DNA from: Aplectana chamaeleonis
Taxonomy: Eukaryota > Nematoda > Chromadorea > Rhabditida > Cosmocercidae
DNA length: 64,000 nt
Reading direction: 5' to 3'
Assembly (NCBI GenBank): GCA_029168955.1
Contig: JAPDOI010000135.1
Location: 684,001-748,000 of the forward strand
Position 1 is the stretch's first letter, and every line of letters starts with the position of its first letter. A program made the translations under genes and the position numbers. A model generated the notes under the pieces. The model was given only the letters and a program-made list of their open reading frames with translations, did not search any database and had not been told where the DNA came from. Positions 21,346-32,637 of this stretch are shown in pieces.

Positions 21346-22975
21346 ATATGCAGCTGGATTTTTCTATTTCCAATCACTTCTTTAGCAACTCGTGCTTCAC
21401 TAGGCTTATGGTCATGTCCCATTTGTGGGCTTTCCAGATATGCGGTCTCTTGGCTGACGTTCGTGCGTTTTTCCAGTTCTAGTCAAACTTTCAATGTTCC
21501 ATATGCATTAGTTGTTTCACATACTATGTCTTTCCTACTGTTTTTGCCTTTACAGATTATAGTGTTAATCAATGGAAACCACAGCGATGAGCCTAGCGAT
21601 GAGCACTGGAAGTGATAGTAATATGTAGGAAAATGGAACGCGAGAGCACAATGACTAATCTTTAGTATACCCCCTAGAAAGTATATCGTTTCAGTGATGT
21701 CAGATAACATCCATCTTCCTTACAGGTGGGTCACACCTGTCAGCTCATTGAAAAGAGCGAAGTGAGCGGAGGCGCCTACTTCAAAGCTATTTTTGGTAGT
21801 GATGAACGCGAGCTGCAATCCCCACAAAAATTGTGCTAGAAAGTTAAAGAGCCTTAAATGCGCGAAAAGCGTGCTAGTAGTTACCAAAAGAACCTATTCC
21901 GCATAGCTCACGTTTGGCCCACCGTTCAAATAAGGATTATTCCTTCAAAGACACGTCACAGAACTACTTTAATCCTCCTAATCATTGACATCATTTACTT
22001 CCTCGAACAAAATCTGCGGGGCAATAAATATAGGCACTTCATGACAAAGGCATATGCAAGCCACTTTGTATAGACTGGCAATCAGTTTTCGTATAAATTA
22101 CTGATTCTACAACCGAAAAGGAAAGAACATACGAGAGGATTCTATCGAGGGAAAGTCAAATGTCGGATCAACAGAAGACAATATAATTTTACGCGCAGGT
22201 TGAGTCTTCATAAGTAGGATCATATCCACAAAAGTACCTATGTCTAAAGCGTTGCTAGAACAGAACATACCTACACCGACGAGTGAAGTAAAAAAATGCA
22301 CCGGCCGGAGTATCGGAAGACGAGGAAATGAGAGATTCACTGGCTACAACTCGAAAGACTGGCGGAAGTGCACTTATTTTGATCCTGCGGACGCGCGGCC
22401 CACTAGCGTATCTAATTAAACTATTTGAACGTCCACAATTCCAAACATTTCCCTTACACTGAAACCTGAAGTCCTTTGGTGAAGTTTTTTAATTTTAGGA
22501 AATCTGTGAATGGAAAATTTGCAAAAACATCGCGATCCGTGGCTGCAAAACTGGTCCGCCTTCAGCTAATCACCCGCCAGAAATTTCACTCCAACTCAGG
22601 AACTTGCATTCCGTTCCAGGATCAGGGAGGCCAGAAGGTACAAGACGTGAATAATTGACACAAATTAATATTTCCATTTCGTGCGTCACCCTTTACACTA
22701 GTGCTTAGATACCAGCGAGGCGGACCGGTTTTCATATTATCGCAATCAGGGAAGGTTACTTCGCCACTATTCGGGAATCCAGTAAGATATAGCGGTAGAA
22801 AAAGACTTCGTATGTACATATCTTTTCATGAACCTAACTCGAGCGTATTTCACACTCGATTTTGCAACAAAACAAAAACAATAACAACCATTGGCCAACA
22901 AGGAACTAAGCAATTAGTTCTATACAACAAATCGATAACAAATAATATAGCAACGAAGTTAAAGAATAAATTCTA
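21346..22975. other. No recognised gene
   Basis: One possible exon at 22498-22637 (+) has TTTTAG before it and GTACAA after it and reads GEICEWKICKNIAIRGC in its first half, but it has no linked partner exon. Short frames elsewhere have no support. Confidence 0.35.
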
Positions 22976-23570
22976 CTAATTTGGAACAAAACAATAGAAG
23001 TCGATTTCTTCAGTTGGGCGGACGTCGCCACCACATATACGGCGCCTGCTGCTCATTATGCAATCGCGATGAACCAATGATTTGCACGTTTCCCAAGCCC
23101 ACCAGTCAATGTCTAACATTGCTCCTTCGTCGTCGAGCTGCGGCTGCACATAGTCATAGATTGCGCAAATTTGGAGCGCATTCAGGTCGATGACCACTGG
23201 GGGGAACTGAACTGCTTCCCTGTTCTTCAGTTCCTGACGAGCTCATCGCTACAACGAATAGCATAAATATCACATCTTAAGTACTTTTTGAGGTACTCTC
23301 ACCTTGGCCATTTTCGGGATAGCTTGTTGCGGAGTGAGCACCACGCGCCCTCTACTTGAACAGTGACGCCTTGGCGCCAAACGCGATACGTCGTGGAATC
23401 CTGAACTTGCATAATGGACAAATCTGTCTCGAACTCAAACAGAAGATCAACTAACCGCACTCATTCAGGACGATTTCATTAAGCTCTTGCTCAAGCAGCT
23501 CCAAGTTGAGCGACCCTCCTTCAGTAGTTTGACGCTGGATAGACATCGCATAACAGCAGATTCGGTCTGC
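22976..23570 (-). pseudogene. Unrecognised coding remnant, at least three exon-like blocks
   Basis: On the - strand, 23563-23462 reads NADRICCYAMSIQRQ ... LELLEQELNEIVLNEC, then GTTAG. 23430-23311 reads DLSIMQVQDSTTYRVWRQG ... NKLSRKWP, ending AAG|GTGAGA. 23233-22976 reads RQELKNREAVQFPPVVIDLN ... EEIDFYCFVPN stop. Amino-acid composition and splice signals look coding. However, the second join puts the last block out of frame, and the first intron would be only about 32 bp, so it is probably a degraded gene or a late part of the element to its right. I do not recognise a family. Confidence 0.4.
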
Positions 23571-23624
23571 ATTCTGAATAAGAAACATACAGGCTATAAA
23601 AAGGCGAAATTCTTTTGGTTCCTA

Positions 23625-23710
23625 CGCGTGCTGGTGCGGAACGGAGATTAGAGACAGTGAGAGAGCGTTGGGCAGACGGAGGCCGAGGCGTCGCTCGCGC
23701 TTCGAATGAT
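23625..23710 (+). repeat. Dispersed repeat R, variant
   Basis: GGTTCCTACGCGTGCTGGTG, then GCGGAACGGAGATTAGAGAC and GGCAGACGGAGGCCGAGGCG. It is closely matched at 62880-62970, and both copies are followed by ATGATGTGAA and TTTATAGAGGGTA. Shares the GAGACAGxGAGAG core of repeat R. Confidence 0.65.
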
Positions 23711-23786
23711 GTGAAATACTATAGTTTATAGAGGGTACCTACATATAATCTCCATGATCGGCTTTCTTGCAACCTTGGCAATTTCA

Positions 23787-23920
23787 GTATGTTTTGATTA
23801 CTTTTGTGCCAGCAGGGTTTTGTATGATGGTACAGGTTTATTTGACCGACGTTTCGAGCAAATTGTTGTACCTGTACCATCATACAACACCTTGCTGGCA
23901 CAGAAGTAATGAAAACATAC
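23787..23920. mobile_element. 134-bp fold-back MITE
   Basis: Arms of about 52 bp pair almost throughout: GTATGTTTTGATTACTTTTG with CAGAAGTAATGAAAACATAC, and GTATGATGGTACAGG with CCTGTACCATCATAC. There is a short loop of about 30 bp. Confidence 0.82.
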
Positions 23921-24458
23921 CTATATATACTTTAAAAAAACTTCTAGTACCTCGCAAATTTTTTGCACTTTGAGTTTGTTGGAATCCTCGGTTTCGGTTA
24001 TCACATCAGACTCGCTGCCATTTTTCACATCTTGGGCACAATTTTCGATCGGAGGTTCAGCGTGGGTCATTGATCCGTTTGTTATCTCGTCGATGGCTTC
24101 CACACGGGCCCCAGAAGTTGCTACTAAAAATGGAGTAGTGGGCCATGGAGTTTGTCCTTGAATAAATTGACATCTACGCCAACAAAACACACGCTACTTT
24201 GATAGTATGGCTCAATTACTAACGTTTTCACACGGACATGGCTTCACCGTAATGTTGTACACTCGCGAAGAGCTGGTGAATGATGCGACCTCATAATTGT
24301 CGATGCTGATACTCCGGATCTGCACCCTAGCAAATTGTTCGATAGTTTTTCTTTGTCGTCTGCTATTTTCCTTCGCTCGAAACTTGCCCGCGACCAGACC
24401 ACGCTCGTCCTAAAGTTTCCCCAGAATAGAAACTGCTGCGAATTCTGAAAGCAATACA
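23921..24458 (-). other. Open - strand segments beside the MULE relic
   Basis: A 90-codon frame at 24190-23921 is acidic (ESDVITETEDSNKLKVQK) and ends ICEVLEVF at a possible GTACTA donor. A 74-codon frame lies at 24468-24244. They may be the 3' part of the transposase transcript or a separate remnant. No motif identifies them. Confidence 0.3.
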
Positions 24459-25700
24459 CTAGATGCAATTAACTACCCGCACAAGATGCTCCCTTGCTAT
24501 TTCTGAAGTGGCTTTGACAATGATATGAACCAGTTCGTTCACTCGATGGTTGGCAGACCGGTTGAGAAGAGTATATTTGAGCGTACGGTGCCATCTTTCT
24601 GACACGATAGTTGTATTAGCTATGGCTTCTACTTTGCAATGCGGCGCCCACTGCTCCTCTCGACGCAGGAAAAACTTCCGAAAATATTCTTCGAATCGAC
24701 TGCAACCCGTATCACCTTCACGTGTCCATTGAGCATGGAGGGTTAGCAGCTGGGCCTTCGCTCGAAAGAATTCGAGTTTGTTGCTTTGGGTGAACAACAC
24801 TTTCACTCAGCCGGCTATGTAGATCCTCTTTTCGTTCCCTTTGTCAGGGAAAAACTGGCCAAGCTTATCGAGAATTGCCTTGAGACAGTGCTAAGAACAT
24901 AGCAGTTTTGCGTTGAGTTCTCAGGAAAGGCTGCTCTGTAACCACTCCAGAATACCATTGTATCAACCGAGAGGTAAAACTTTGGGGCGAACTCCTCGAA
25001 TACCCTTCTAATTTTCAAAAAATAATTCAGTGCACTCGACTTCGTCCATTTTACTGGCCAGTAAGAATCCAGATGGTAATCCTCTGCCGAAGTCATCTAT
25101 AACCATCGTGGCAAGCTTAAAGTTATAGCGTGTGGTTGCATGCATATCGTCGATAGAGATTGCTTTGGAACTGTACATCTTCAAAGTTCAACCTGTTCTG
25201 GAGTATGATGAGTCGGAAATCGTTCTGGTTCTCGTTCGGCAATTGCAATTGTCGTAGCCCGTCGTCAGCGATTTTGATATCGAATCGTATGGAAATTGAA
25301 GTGAGGTCGTTGTCATCTAACCGGCCAGGCTGGAGCGAGAGCGAATCTTGAGTGTCCCTTATATCAGCGCTGTTCACCCAATACAGCCTCGAGCGAGGAT
25401 CAGTTTTCTGCTTTCGAAGAATCCCCAGGATTGTAGAAGTGTTGAGCCCAATATGAAGGTAGTGGCCGATGGTTTCTCGATCGGAATCGGAAAGCGGAAG
25501 ACTAGATGCAGTCACCACATGTCCTGTATGTGCAACACAGAACTGTGCAGTTACCGCCCCATGTTCCGAAATTTGAGCCTAAACAGCTTCGCAATAATGG
25601 AAACGTTTCAAATAGTGCAACACAGTCAGGCCTTCCTTTAGGAATGACGTGCAGAAACGAGTTGCGATTTTCGACTCATGTGGCTGCCTCAAACCTTTCC
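24459..25700 (-). pseudogene. MULE-like transposase remnant
   Basis: The - strand frames follow the layout of nematode MULE-type proteins. 25700-25123 contains an H-x-GH block (VAHTGHVVTASSLPLSDSD), then LHIGLNTSTILGILRK and a RLYWVNSADIRD block. 25096-24815 has MVFWSGYRAAFPENS. 24806-24459 has an NTTIVSERWHRTLKYTLLNR-type block followed by ANHRVNELVHIIVKA, a C-terminal signature I associate with these proteins. A stop near 25580 and interruptions near 25120 and 24810 break the frame. The family call rests on remembered motif order, not a search. A zinc-finger piece at 27182-27557 may be its 5' exon. Confidence 0.55.
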
Positions 25701-26110
25701 CCCTATGCCTGACGATGCCGGACCTTAATGGCACTACATTATTCGATGATTATTAATTTTTTTGTCTCCATAGAACGTTCAATAAACAAGGAACAGACAA
25801 ACATTGAACTGGAGACTGACGGAAAAACGTTACTTGCTATGAAATCCAAACTAACCTCCGCTAAAATCTGCTTTTTTCCGCTAGGAATTCGAAATGCTTT
25901 TGAATTTGTCCCCATTTTCGATTTAGGCTGATGGTGCTTCAACTGACAAAAACTCCAACAAATACAATCGAATCAAACATCAATTCATCAGTTGATTCAA
26001 AAACACTACAAGACAAGAATACTTTATGACATGAATTTTTCTATGTAAAATCAAACAACATCAAAGACTTCGAAACAAACGACTTTTCTCCACATAAACC
26101 GCTATCATTA
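25701..26110. other. No gene seen
   Basis: Overlapping frames on both strands at 25728-25942 have no family support. Confidence 0.4.
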
Positions 26111-26329
26111 CTGCCTTGAAAGAAATATTCAATTACTGGCAGAGAAACGAGCTAAGAGTCGAAGAAGAAAACACAGGAAGATAGAAAAACTCACATTATT
26201 CGCTGCTGACGGCGTTGCAAAAGAAAACTCGTCCGCAGCGGAAATGCAGTGAGCATGTTGTGGCGGTAATCTCGTCCGCGTCATGATCGGTGGCTTGTGA
26301 AGGTAATGCTGAAATACCGGTTTTTGACC

Positions 26330-26431
26330 GTTTTCAGTTCTTTTTTGTACCTTATAGTGTTCTGAGTGACCAGACAGACCGGTTGAAGGGTTAAACTCAA
26401 CCACGAAAATTATCGTGAACACTGCCTTTAA
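26330..26431. repeat. Family A MITE end (copy 4, right end)
   Basis: TTATCGTGAACACTGCCT followed by TTAA (26428-26431), which is shared with the family C element to the right. The sequence inward matches 12643-12720 in reverse. The left end of the copy was not found. Confidence 0.65.
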
Positions 26432-26908
26432 AGGCACAGTCCAACCTCGGAATCGAAATTTTGTTTTCCTGCCTATCTTGGAGAAAATTTCACGCTGATC
26501 ACAATGGTGTATCCAGAATTGCTCAGAGCTCACCACGAACATAGTTATGACCCCTCAAAGATTCTAATTTTGTGCGGCGAAAAGTTTGCGGACGAGTTGT
26601 CCCGAGCCTGTATTTTCTCGTTATTCGCAGCCATCGTTCTGAAACAGGTAGCAATTTAAAGCCAGACCGAAAACAAATGGAAGAACATAGATTTCGAATA
26701 AAATGAATCGCTCTTCTCTTCCCTATTGAGGTCGGAAACCTGCCAGTGGGCGTTGCCTATTTTTTCTTTCAAGGGGCGTGGTCGACTTTTTCCCAGCTTT
26801 TTCTCGCTTATTTGAGAGAATTGAGATTTTGCGCTTGGCAGGGTTGCTATATACGGTGACCGGACCAAAATATCAAAAATTGCCTCTGAGGTTGGACTGT
26901 GCCTTTAA
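26428..26908. mobile_element. TTAA-flanked MITE, family C copy 1
   Basis: TTAA at 26428-26431 and 26905-26908; ends AGGCACAGTCCAACCTCGG and complement (GAGGTTGGACTGTGCCT). The second copy is at 17360-17790. No coding capacity; frames inside are incidental. Confidence 0.88.
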
Positions 26909-27181
26909 GGATAGATCCAGCATTTTGAAAATTCTAGGGTACATACCTGTGACAACTGAAAAATTTATATGTATGTCCTCTTTCTTTACGGATGCTACAC
27001 CTTCTCCATTTGGTTACGTGAAGTTGCTCCATTCTTGTTTTCCACCGCTATAAGAATGGGTTTCAAAGACAGATTCTCTCTCTACAAGTGTCGAAGTTTA
27101 CCTCAAAATCTGATTCGGATGGAAAGCGTATTGATCCATGTCGGTACCCAGGATTCTCGTGGGCATCAGCGCAATGAAGAT

Positions 27182-27557
27182 TCAGAGCTTTTTTACCACT
27201 AACGGGTGCCTCACAAATCGGGCAGTACCACGCCTGCTTTCATTAGAGATATCTGATGACTCAGGCGTCTTTCGATTGTGATGCGTGGAAGTATGCTGGC
27301 GCAATGCGTTAGCGCTAGAGCCTCTATAGGGGCAAGACACAACAGAACATTTTGTCGGAAAGTTCAACTGCAAGTCTTCTGCCTTCCTCGCCATGATCTG
27401 TTCGAAGATGTGACAGCGGGCGATAAAACACGTATGTTTTATCACAGAGATCGCAAGACTTCTTCGTTTGTTTCTTGACCACACTGCCACCTATCGGGGA
27501 AACCTTAAAAGGATGTTTTGTTCTACAGAAACTACTCTCATAATTACTGTGACCCAA
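27182..27557 (-). pseudogene. Frameshifted pair of C2H2 zinc fingers
   Basis: On the - strand, one frame (27557-27324) has CDLCDKTYVFYRPLSHLRTD followed by H, and the other (27490-27182) has CSVVSC ... LRQHTSTHH. Both fit a C-x2/4-C, H-x4-H C2H2 layout. Joining them requires a frame change near 27400. It sits upstream of the MULE remnant in the same orientation, so a transposase N-terminus is a fair guess. A LINE of the R2 type, which also carries N-terminal fingers, is an alternative. Confidence 0.5.
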
Positions 27558-27944
27558 ATCTGTTTGAAATGTTGTTCAGATCTATCTGAAATGGAGTTGC
27601 TCAGTCATCGGCATTTTTTTCCTCAGCTCAAAACTTCTAGCTGGTGGCTACTAGGCTCCGGTCATAGTTGGTTGATCAGACTCAGGCAGCCCGGTTGATA
27701 CACACAGAACGCGTGGGATATGGGATGCAAAACCACACGGTGTGGCCTGTCTTGACCCGCACGGACGATACGTATAAAAAATTGTGGAAAGATTTGGTGT
27801 GGCCGACTGGAGCCCACAGGAAATAATGACGATGGTCAACAGGATTACAGCTGTCCGGAGAAATAGTGAAGGAGACTAGTGAAGGAACGGAGGTAGCAGT
27901 GAGGATAGCTTCCTAGAGATATCGTCTGGTACCGAGTATGGTTT

Positions 27945-28070
27945 ACTCTGTTCCCTCGCGAGCTTGTGCGGAGCGAGGGTAGAGACAGCGAGAAATTTGT
28001 GGGGAGAAGGAGACGCAGCGTACGCACGCAGACGCACGCGACAGACGGAAACAAATCACACTCGGAAACA
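27945..28070 (+). repeat. Dispersed repeat R copy
   Basis: Almost the same as 3445-3570: GTTTACTCTGTTCC, GCGAGGGTAGAGACAGCGAG, GGAGAAGGAGACGCAGCGTA, CGCAGACGCACGCGA. The two lie in unrelated surroundings. Confidence 0.78.
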
Positions 28071-28424
28071 TAGGATACGCAATGCTTTTATCGGCCCGCC
28101 CACCCGGTGTTTTCCTCACCCCCGTCATCCATGTATTGAATGGATATCAACAGCGTCGGCAATACTGGGCGATTTTCTCAACCTCACTCCACCTTTTCTT
28201 TCATACTTATCGACGGGCGGGTTACGGCAAGTTACACCTGGCCGCGGCGGATTATGCCGGGTTACAGTTGCATATTGCACCAACTCTGACCGGGACCTTA
28301 AGGACGCTGAACAAAAGTCTGGGGTCCGTTTGTCGCTAATTTGATGGTCACTGTGGCTTGCGGTAAGCATAATGCCCTCCAAGCAGCGTAACAGTAAATC
28401 ATTCTCAAACTCATGTTCAGCGTC

Positions 28425-29205
28425 TCAAATAACTCCCACACAGAATCTTTTAGTCAACACTGAGACTTTACTAGGCCACCGTATGCCCACTGTGACATAC
28501 TATAATCAAAGGAAAGTCGATACGCGGACCACATATTTGTGGTCAGCAGTCAAAATAACCCATACGGAATTTTGAGACAGTTGTGTCGTAGCAATCTGGA
28601 AATCGTCAAATGTCGTGTTTCGGAGGCTAAATTCATCCCACAAAGGAGATTCAGACCGAATCAGTCTTCAAAACATCGACAAGTGGACCTCAAATTGGTG
28701 GTCAACACTTAGAACAACCCCTTAAAAAAGTTTCGAGACGCGCCGATTTTTTTTGTCCAAAATTTGGGATTATATTCGAACTCAGAATCTGGACGAGCTG
28801 CCTGTGTTTACTCTGAACAGCTATAAACTGCAATACCATTTTGGTGACGTACTGTCGTTCTCGGAGCCAAACTCAACAAATGCGGACAACTGGTGCTACA
28901 TCATGCAACAGGAGAATCGTGCTCGGACCACTTGTCCCTTGCACGATTATCACATGTGGCGTGATCCAACAGTCGTAGTACGCAAACGTGGACAGGAATT
29001 TGGTTCCGAGAACGATAGTAGCCTGTCCTTAAATTCGGAAAATTGAGAAATGAACCTCACTTAGTGGTCAAAACCCCCACAAGACTATTACAGAGAAGTT
29101 TTGAACAAATTTCGAGATTTGGGACGAACTACTGTTCACCTATCGCAGTATACCATCAATCGGAAATTGACGAATGGGCTTCATTTACATGCTAAAACAA
29201 GCCTT
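28425..29205. repeat. Cluster of the recurring 45-bp motif
   Basis: Forward copies of a motif close to GACCTCAxATTTGTGGTCAG plus xxCCCAAAATAACCCC occur near 28520-28563, 28678-28722, 29046-29082 and 29168-29205, with a partial copy near 28425-28455. Spacing is about 120-370 bp. The 97-aa frame at 28753-29046 lies between copies and has no recognised motif. Confidence 0.55.
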
Positions 29206-30715
29206 TTCTGAACCAAATCTATTTAGAAGTCACAAATGCCGCGTTCAGATCAACAAAGAATCTCGAACGTGGACAGTCCTGAAAATCATACTGTCGCTAA
29301 CGGAGCGAAATTGAGGTCCACAGTTGCGGATAACTGCTGTTGTATAGTTCTGGTACCAGAAAAGTGATTGATGCGGACACCTCAGCAGACTGCGCTCCAT
29401 CGTGTGCGCCTACGAGAAATGTGGTGCTGGATCGGCGCACGCAACAGGCGTGCGGCCTGCTGAGTGATCTGCAGCTATCCCTTTCGCGGATACACCCACC
29501 ATAACACGCAGCCTGCAGTTGATCGCGCCGGCTTAACGCGGTCATCGTGCTGATACGGCTGGCACCCGTCATGCTGTAGCCATTGGACAGGTGGAACAAA
29601 ATGCACAAACACAGAATATTATTTGTCTTCGTAGCTCAGCTGCCTTCCTACACACACTTTGCACTCGACTGGTCTCATTTTACAAGAAAAATACGGAGGG
29701 AGGGTTCTAGGTTTCTGTGAGCTGCGAGTTGCAACACTCTTGAAGGTACGGGTGGCTGCGCGATTTCCGCAGTCGACCTAAATCCCTACCCTGTGGAACT
29801 CGTGGCAGCTCGCAGAACTCTAGAATTCACCTGAGCTGTATTGAAGCAAACAAGAAAACTCATAATTGATGGTTGCGCATTTTGTTCCACTTGTCTAAAC
29901 GGCACTAGCCTTTCCGACGCGATTATCTGCTAGCTGCGTGCTGCAACAACGGCGGCCCGCGATTTGAGATCGAAATTTTGCCCCGATATAGACAGTTCAA
30001 CGGCCGAAAATGGTTCTTCAACAAAGATTTCTATTAAAACGACCATCATAACTTTTGATTGAAATGATTTTTTTTTCGAAATTGACGCCACCAGGCGACG
30101 ACATCTGAAAAAGAAGTCCATTCCAGAATCTAGCACGTGGTGGGAGAATGCCCTTCAAGCCCGTCCATGAATTTTGGAAAGGGAAGTGATTTAGACGAGT
30201 TGACGAGACTTAACAACGATTTGAGAAGAAGAATGTGTTGAAAAAAGAACTGCCCCAGCTTCGGCAGTGGTTTCGGTCGCCTCGGGCGTATTCGTATCAA
30301 ATGGCTGTAGGACCTACACATTTCTGTTACAGATACAGTTTAAAAAATACAAAGCGAAATTTGCTAACCTTGATGGAGAGTTTCTTCCCTGAAGTTTTCC
30401 GTCACAGGGTTCACGTCATAATTCGAATCGCATTACGCAGCGGCACTGTCCAACCTGAAAACAATATTGCAATATGTATGCCTGCACCCTGAAACAAAAA
30501 TATGTTCATTAAGAAAAATTGAGCAGCACGATTTCCACAAGGAATTAGAGAATGATTGAAAAAACAAGTCTTCATTTAGGAATACATGTGGAAATAGATG
30601 AGCCGATGCCTTTTGAATATGGAATGAATCTACAAGTCAGCGATTAAGTGAAAACAAACAGCTAAGCAATGTGAAAAAGAACAAATAAAGACGAATATAG
30701 GAAAAATTATTGATT
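29206..30715. other. No gene seen; one hairpin
   Basis: A hairpin at 29703-29825 pairs TTCTAGGTTTCTGTGAGCTG with CAGCTCGCAGAACTCTAGAA. A family C-like end (GGCACTGTCCAACCTGAA) lies near 30442. Nothing else is supported. Confidence 0.4.
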
Positions 30716-30920
30716 ACGGGCAACCGCGCTCCAATAATACAAATCTGCGCGAATCGAAAGAAGTTGGTCCTGGCACGATTCTATCTACCGGACCGGGGAA
30801 GTCCAGCGTTAGACACGCGGTGCCTTACACGGTCGCCTCGCCGTGCACACGATCGAGTCGCACAACGATCGAACTCTGCAAGAGGCCTAATCGAGAACGA
30901 TATTTATCGTGAACACTGCC
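30716..30920. repeat. Repeat F and a family A end
   Basis: 30716-30890 contains GAAAGAAGTTGGTCCTGGCA, the complement of the 21230-21345 block, and GTGCACACGATCGAGTCGCA, matching 18205-18225. It is followed by TTTATCGTGAACACTGCCTTT, a family A right end whose TTAA has decayed to TAGA. Confidence 0.65.
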
Positions 30921-31639
30921 TTTAGAGAGACACGCTGGGTCCCGATAAATGAAGAGAAGGTTATCGATAAAAAGCTCGATAGGCGGGCATTAAATGCGGG
31001 ATTCTCACTCTCCCTCGCGCTCAGAGGAATTTGGCGGAAGCGCGGATTTTATATTCAACCAATGGGAACAGCTTTGAAATTGTGAAATGTCTGTAACGAC
31101 TGGTTTTTGCCGAGAGCGTTCTAATGGAAGGAAAAATCACGTTGCAAATCGTAGTGGAACTCAAATCTTTTACAGTGTCGTTAACACCAAAGAGACCGCC
31201 TGCTCCACGGCGGATTCCCACAGCCGACCGGTACGCTCCACGGCTAATCGTTGGGTGACATGTGTGGACACGCAGTCCGCTGTGGACCTTTCCGATTGGA
31301 GCACGTTTTCTTAGCCAACGCGTGCGCGTGCGTCATTCCGTACATTTCGAAATCACACAACATTTCTCTTCCGAGTTTTATTACAAGCATTCTTCCTCAT
31401 CTCCCCTTCTCGTATATCTCATTCCTGCGTTTCTTTAACTGCTTCTACCCTATTTTTCGAGTTACATTTTTGAACTAATGCACAGTTTTCGAAATAGAAA
31501 ATTACTAGCTATTTCTTGACGTTTATTCATGGAGTTTCATCGAATTTCTTTCCCCCATGCCCAGAAGAGTTCAAGAAAGTAATTCTGCAAATTGGGTGGA
31601 AGTATATAATGATTTGTACAGTTTCACCGTTGCAGTCTT

Positions 31640-32010
31640 TAGCGTATGTATACAGTTCTGATAAAATGGAACATCAGAGCAGGGTCCAGCTGGGTTGCGA
31701 ACGAACGCGATGGGGTGCAAGGAGTATCGCAAGAATTCTGGCCTGAAGAAGAATTTTCACCAATTAGGGAGAGTAATTCAGAAGTTTTTTGCTTCGAGAA
31801 TTCACCGACAGGTTCGTGACAATGTCTGAACTCTATGTATATTTTGAATACCAAGGTGGATGTCTGGAGGTCGCTCGCAACGTCACGCTGAACCCTGCGT
31901 CAGAGGGGACGTCAACTCGGCTATACTAAATCAGGCAGAAGGGGCACCAAAAACAATTTTTTTATTTCAGAGTCGCGCTTGCATGGACAGCACACCAAGC
32001 GATGAATCTG
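31640..32010 (+). other. Possible host exon pair, unrecognised
   Basis: A frame from about 31650 reads SSWVANERDGVQGVSQEFW ... ESNSEVFCFENSPT and ends at a GTTCGT donor (31815). A strong acceptor (TTTTTTTATTTCAG) precedes 31970, and the joined frame stops after SRLHGQHTKR. The composition is coding-like but there is no family match or further exon. Confidence 0.28.
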
Positions 32011-32354
32011 CAGTTCTAAGGCCACTCGTGAGTACGGCCTTTTTTGTAGCTTTTTCTTCTCGTTCACATCCGCTATACCCGGCCATTTACTCGCTTCGGA
32101 TTTTTAAAGATTATAAAGGCGAGTAGACAGCGCGTCTAGACGCGAATATCACCACGATTTTCTTTGCGAAAAACAGTTGTAATTTAAAGAAGCTATAAGT
32201 TGTTCTTATGGAGCTGTACTATATCTTGTTTTGAGATATAAACAGGTACGACGTGGATAAATGGCAGAGTATTTATAGCATTTCAATTTTATCTTATTTC
32301 TCGAATGCGTGGGCTCTACGGTGGCGTTCAAGCATCTGTTATAGGCCTATGCAT

Positions 32355-32637
32355 AGTCTGGTTCAGGGTTAATTAGACCGTTGCGCGAATTTCCGGTGGA
32401 GCTACGACCCCTCCTCTTTGACCAAAAATTGTTATGAATTTCTAAAATTTTTACGATCTCCCTCCCGGGGTAAAAAATTCTTTAAGCTTTCGAAGAATTA
32501 AAAATTTGGAAAAGTTCAAATTTGTGGTTAAATTCGGTCAAATCGTACGATCCCCCCATTGATTTTTTTCTAGGTTTTCCAACTATTTTACGACCCCCCG
32601 TTGCGCCGAGTCGCAACCCTGCTGAACCTTGGTCTGG
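32355..32637. mobile_element. MITE family L, copy 1
   Basis: Outer ends GTCTGGTTCAGGGTT and complement of GGTTCAGCAGGGTT, with CGTTGCGC near each end in opposite orientation and TACGACCCCCC blocks inside. Partner at 57735-58060. Confidence 0.7.

Noticed and set aside
22498..22637. Cys-containing exon candidate on the + strand
   Set aside because: Good splice-like edges but no partner exon in phase on either side; left as a note in the region entry.
31970..32030. Short internal exon with perfect acceptor and GTGAGT donor
   Set aside because: Joined to the upstream candidate it hits a stop before the donor; the other phases have no partner. Mentioned at low confidence only.
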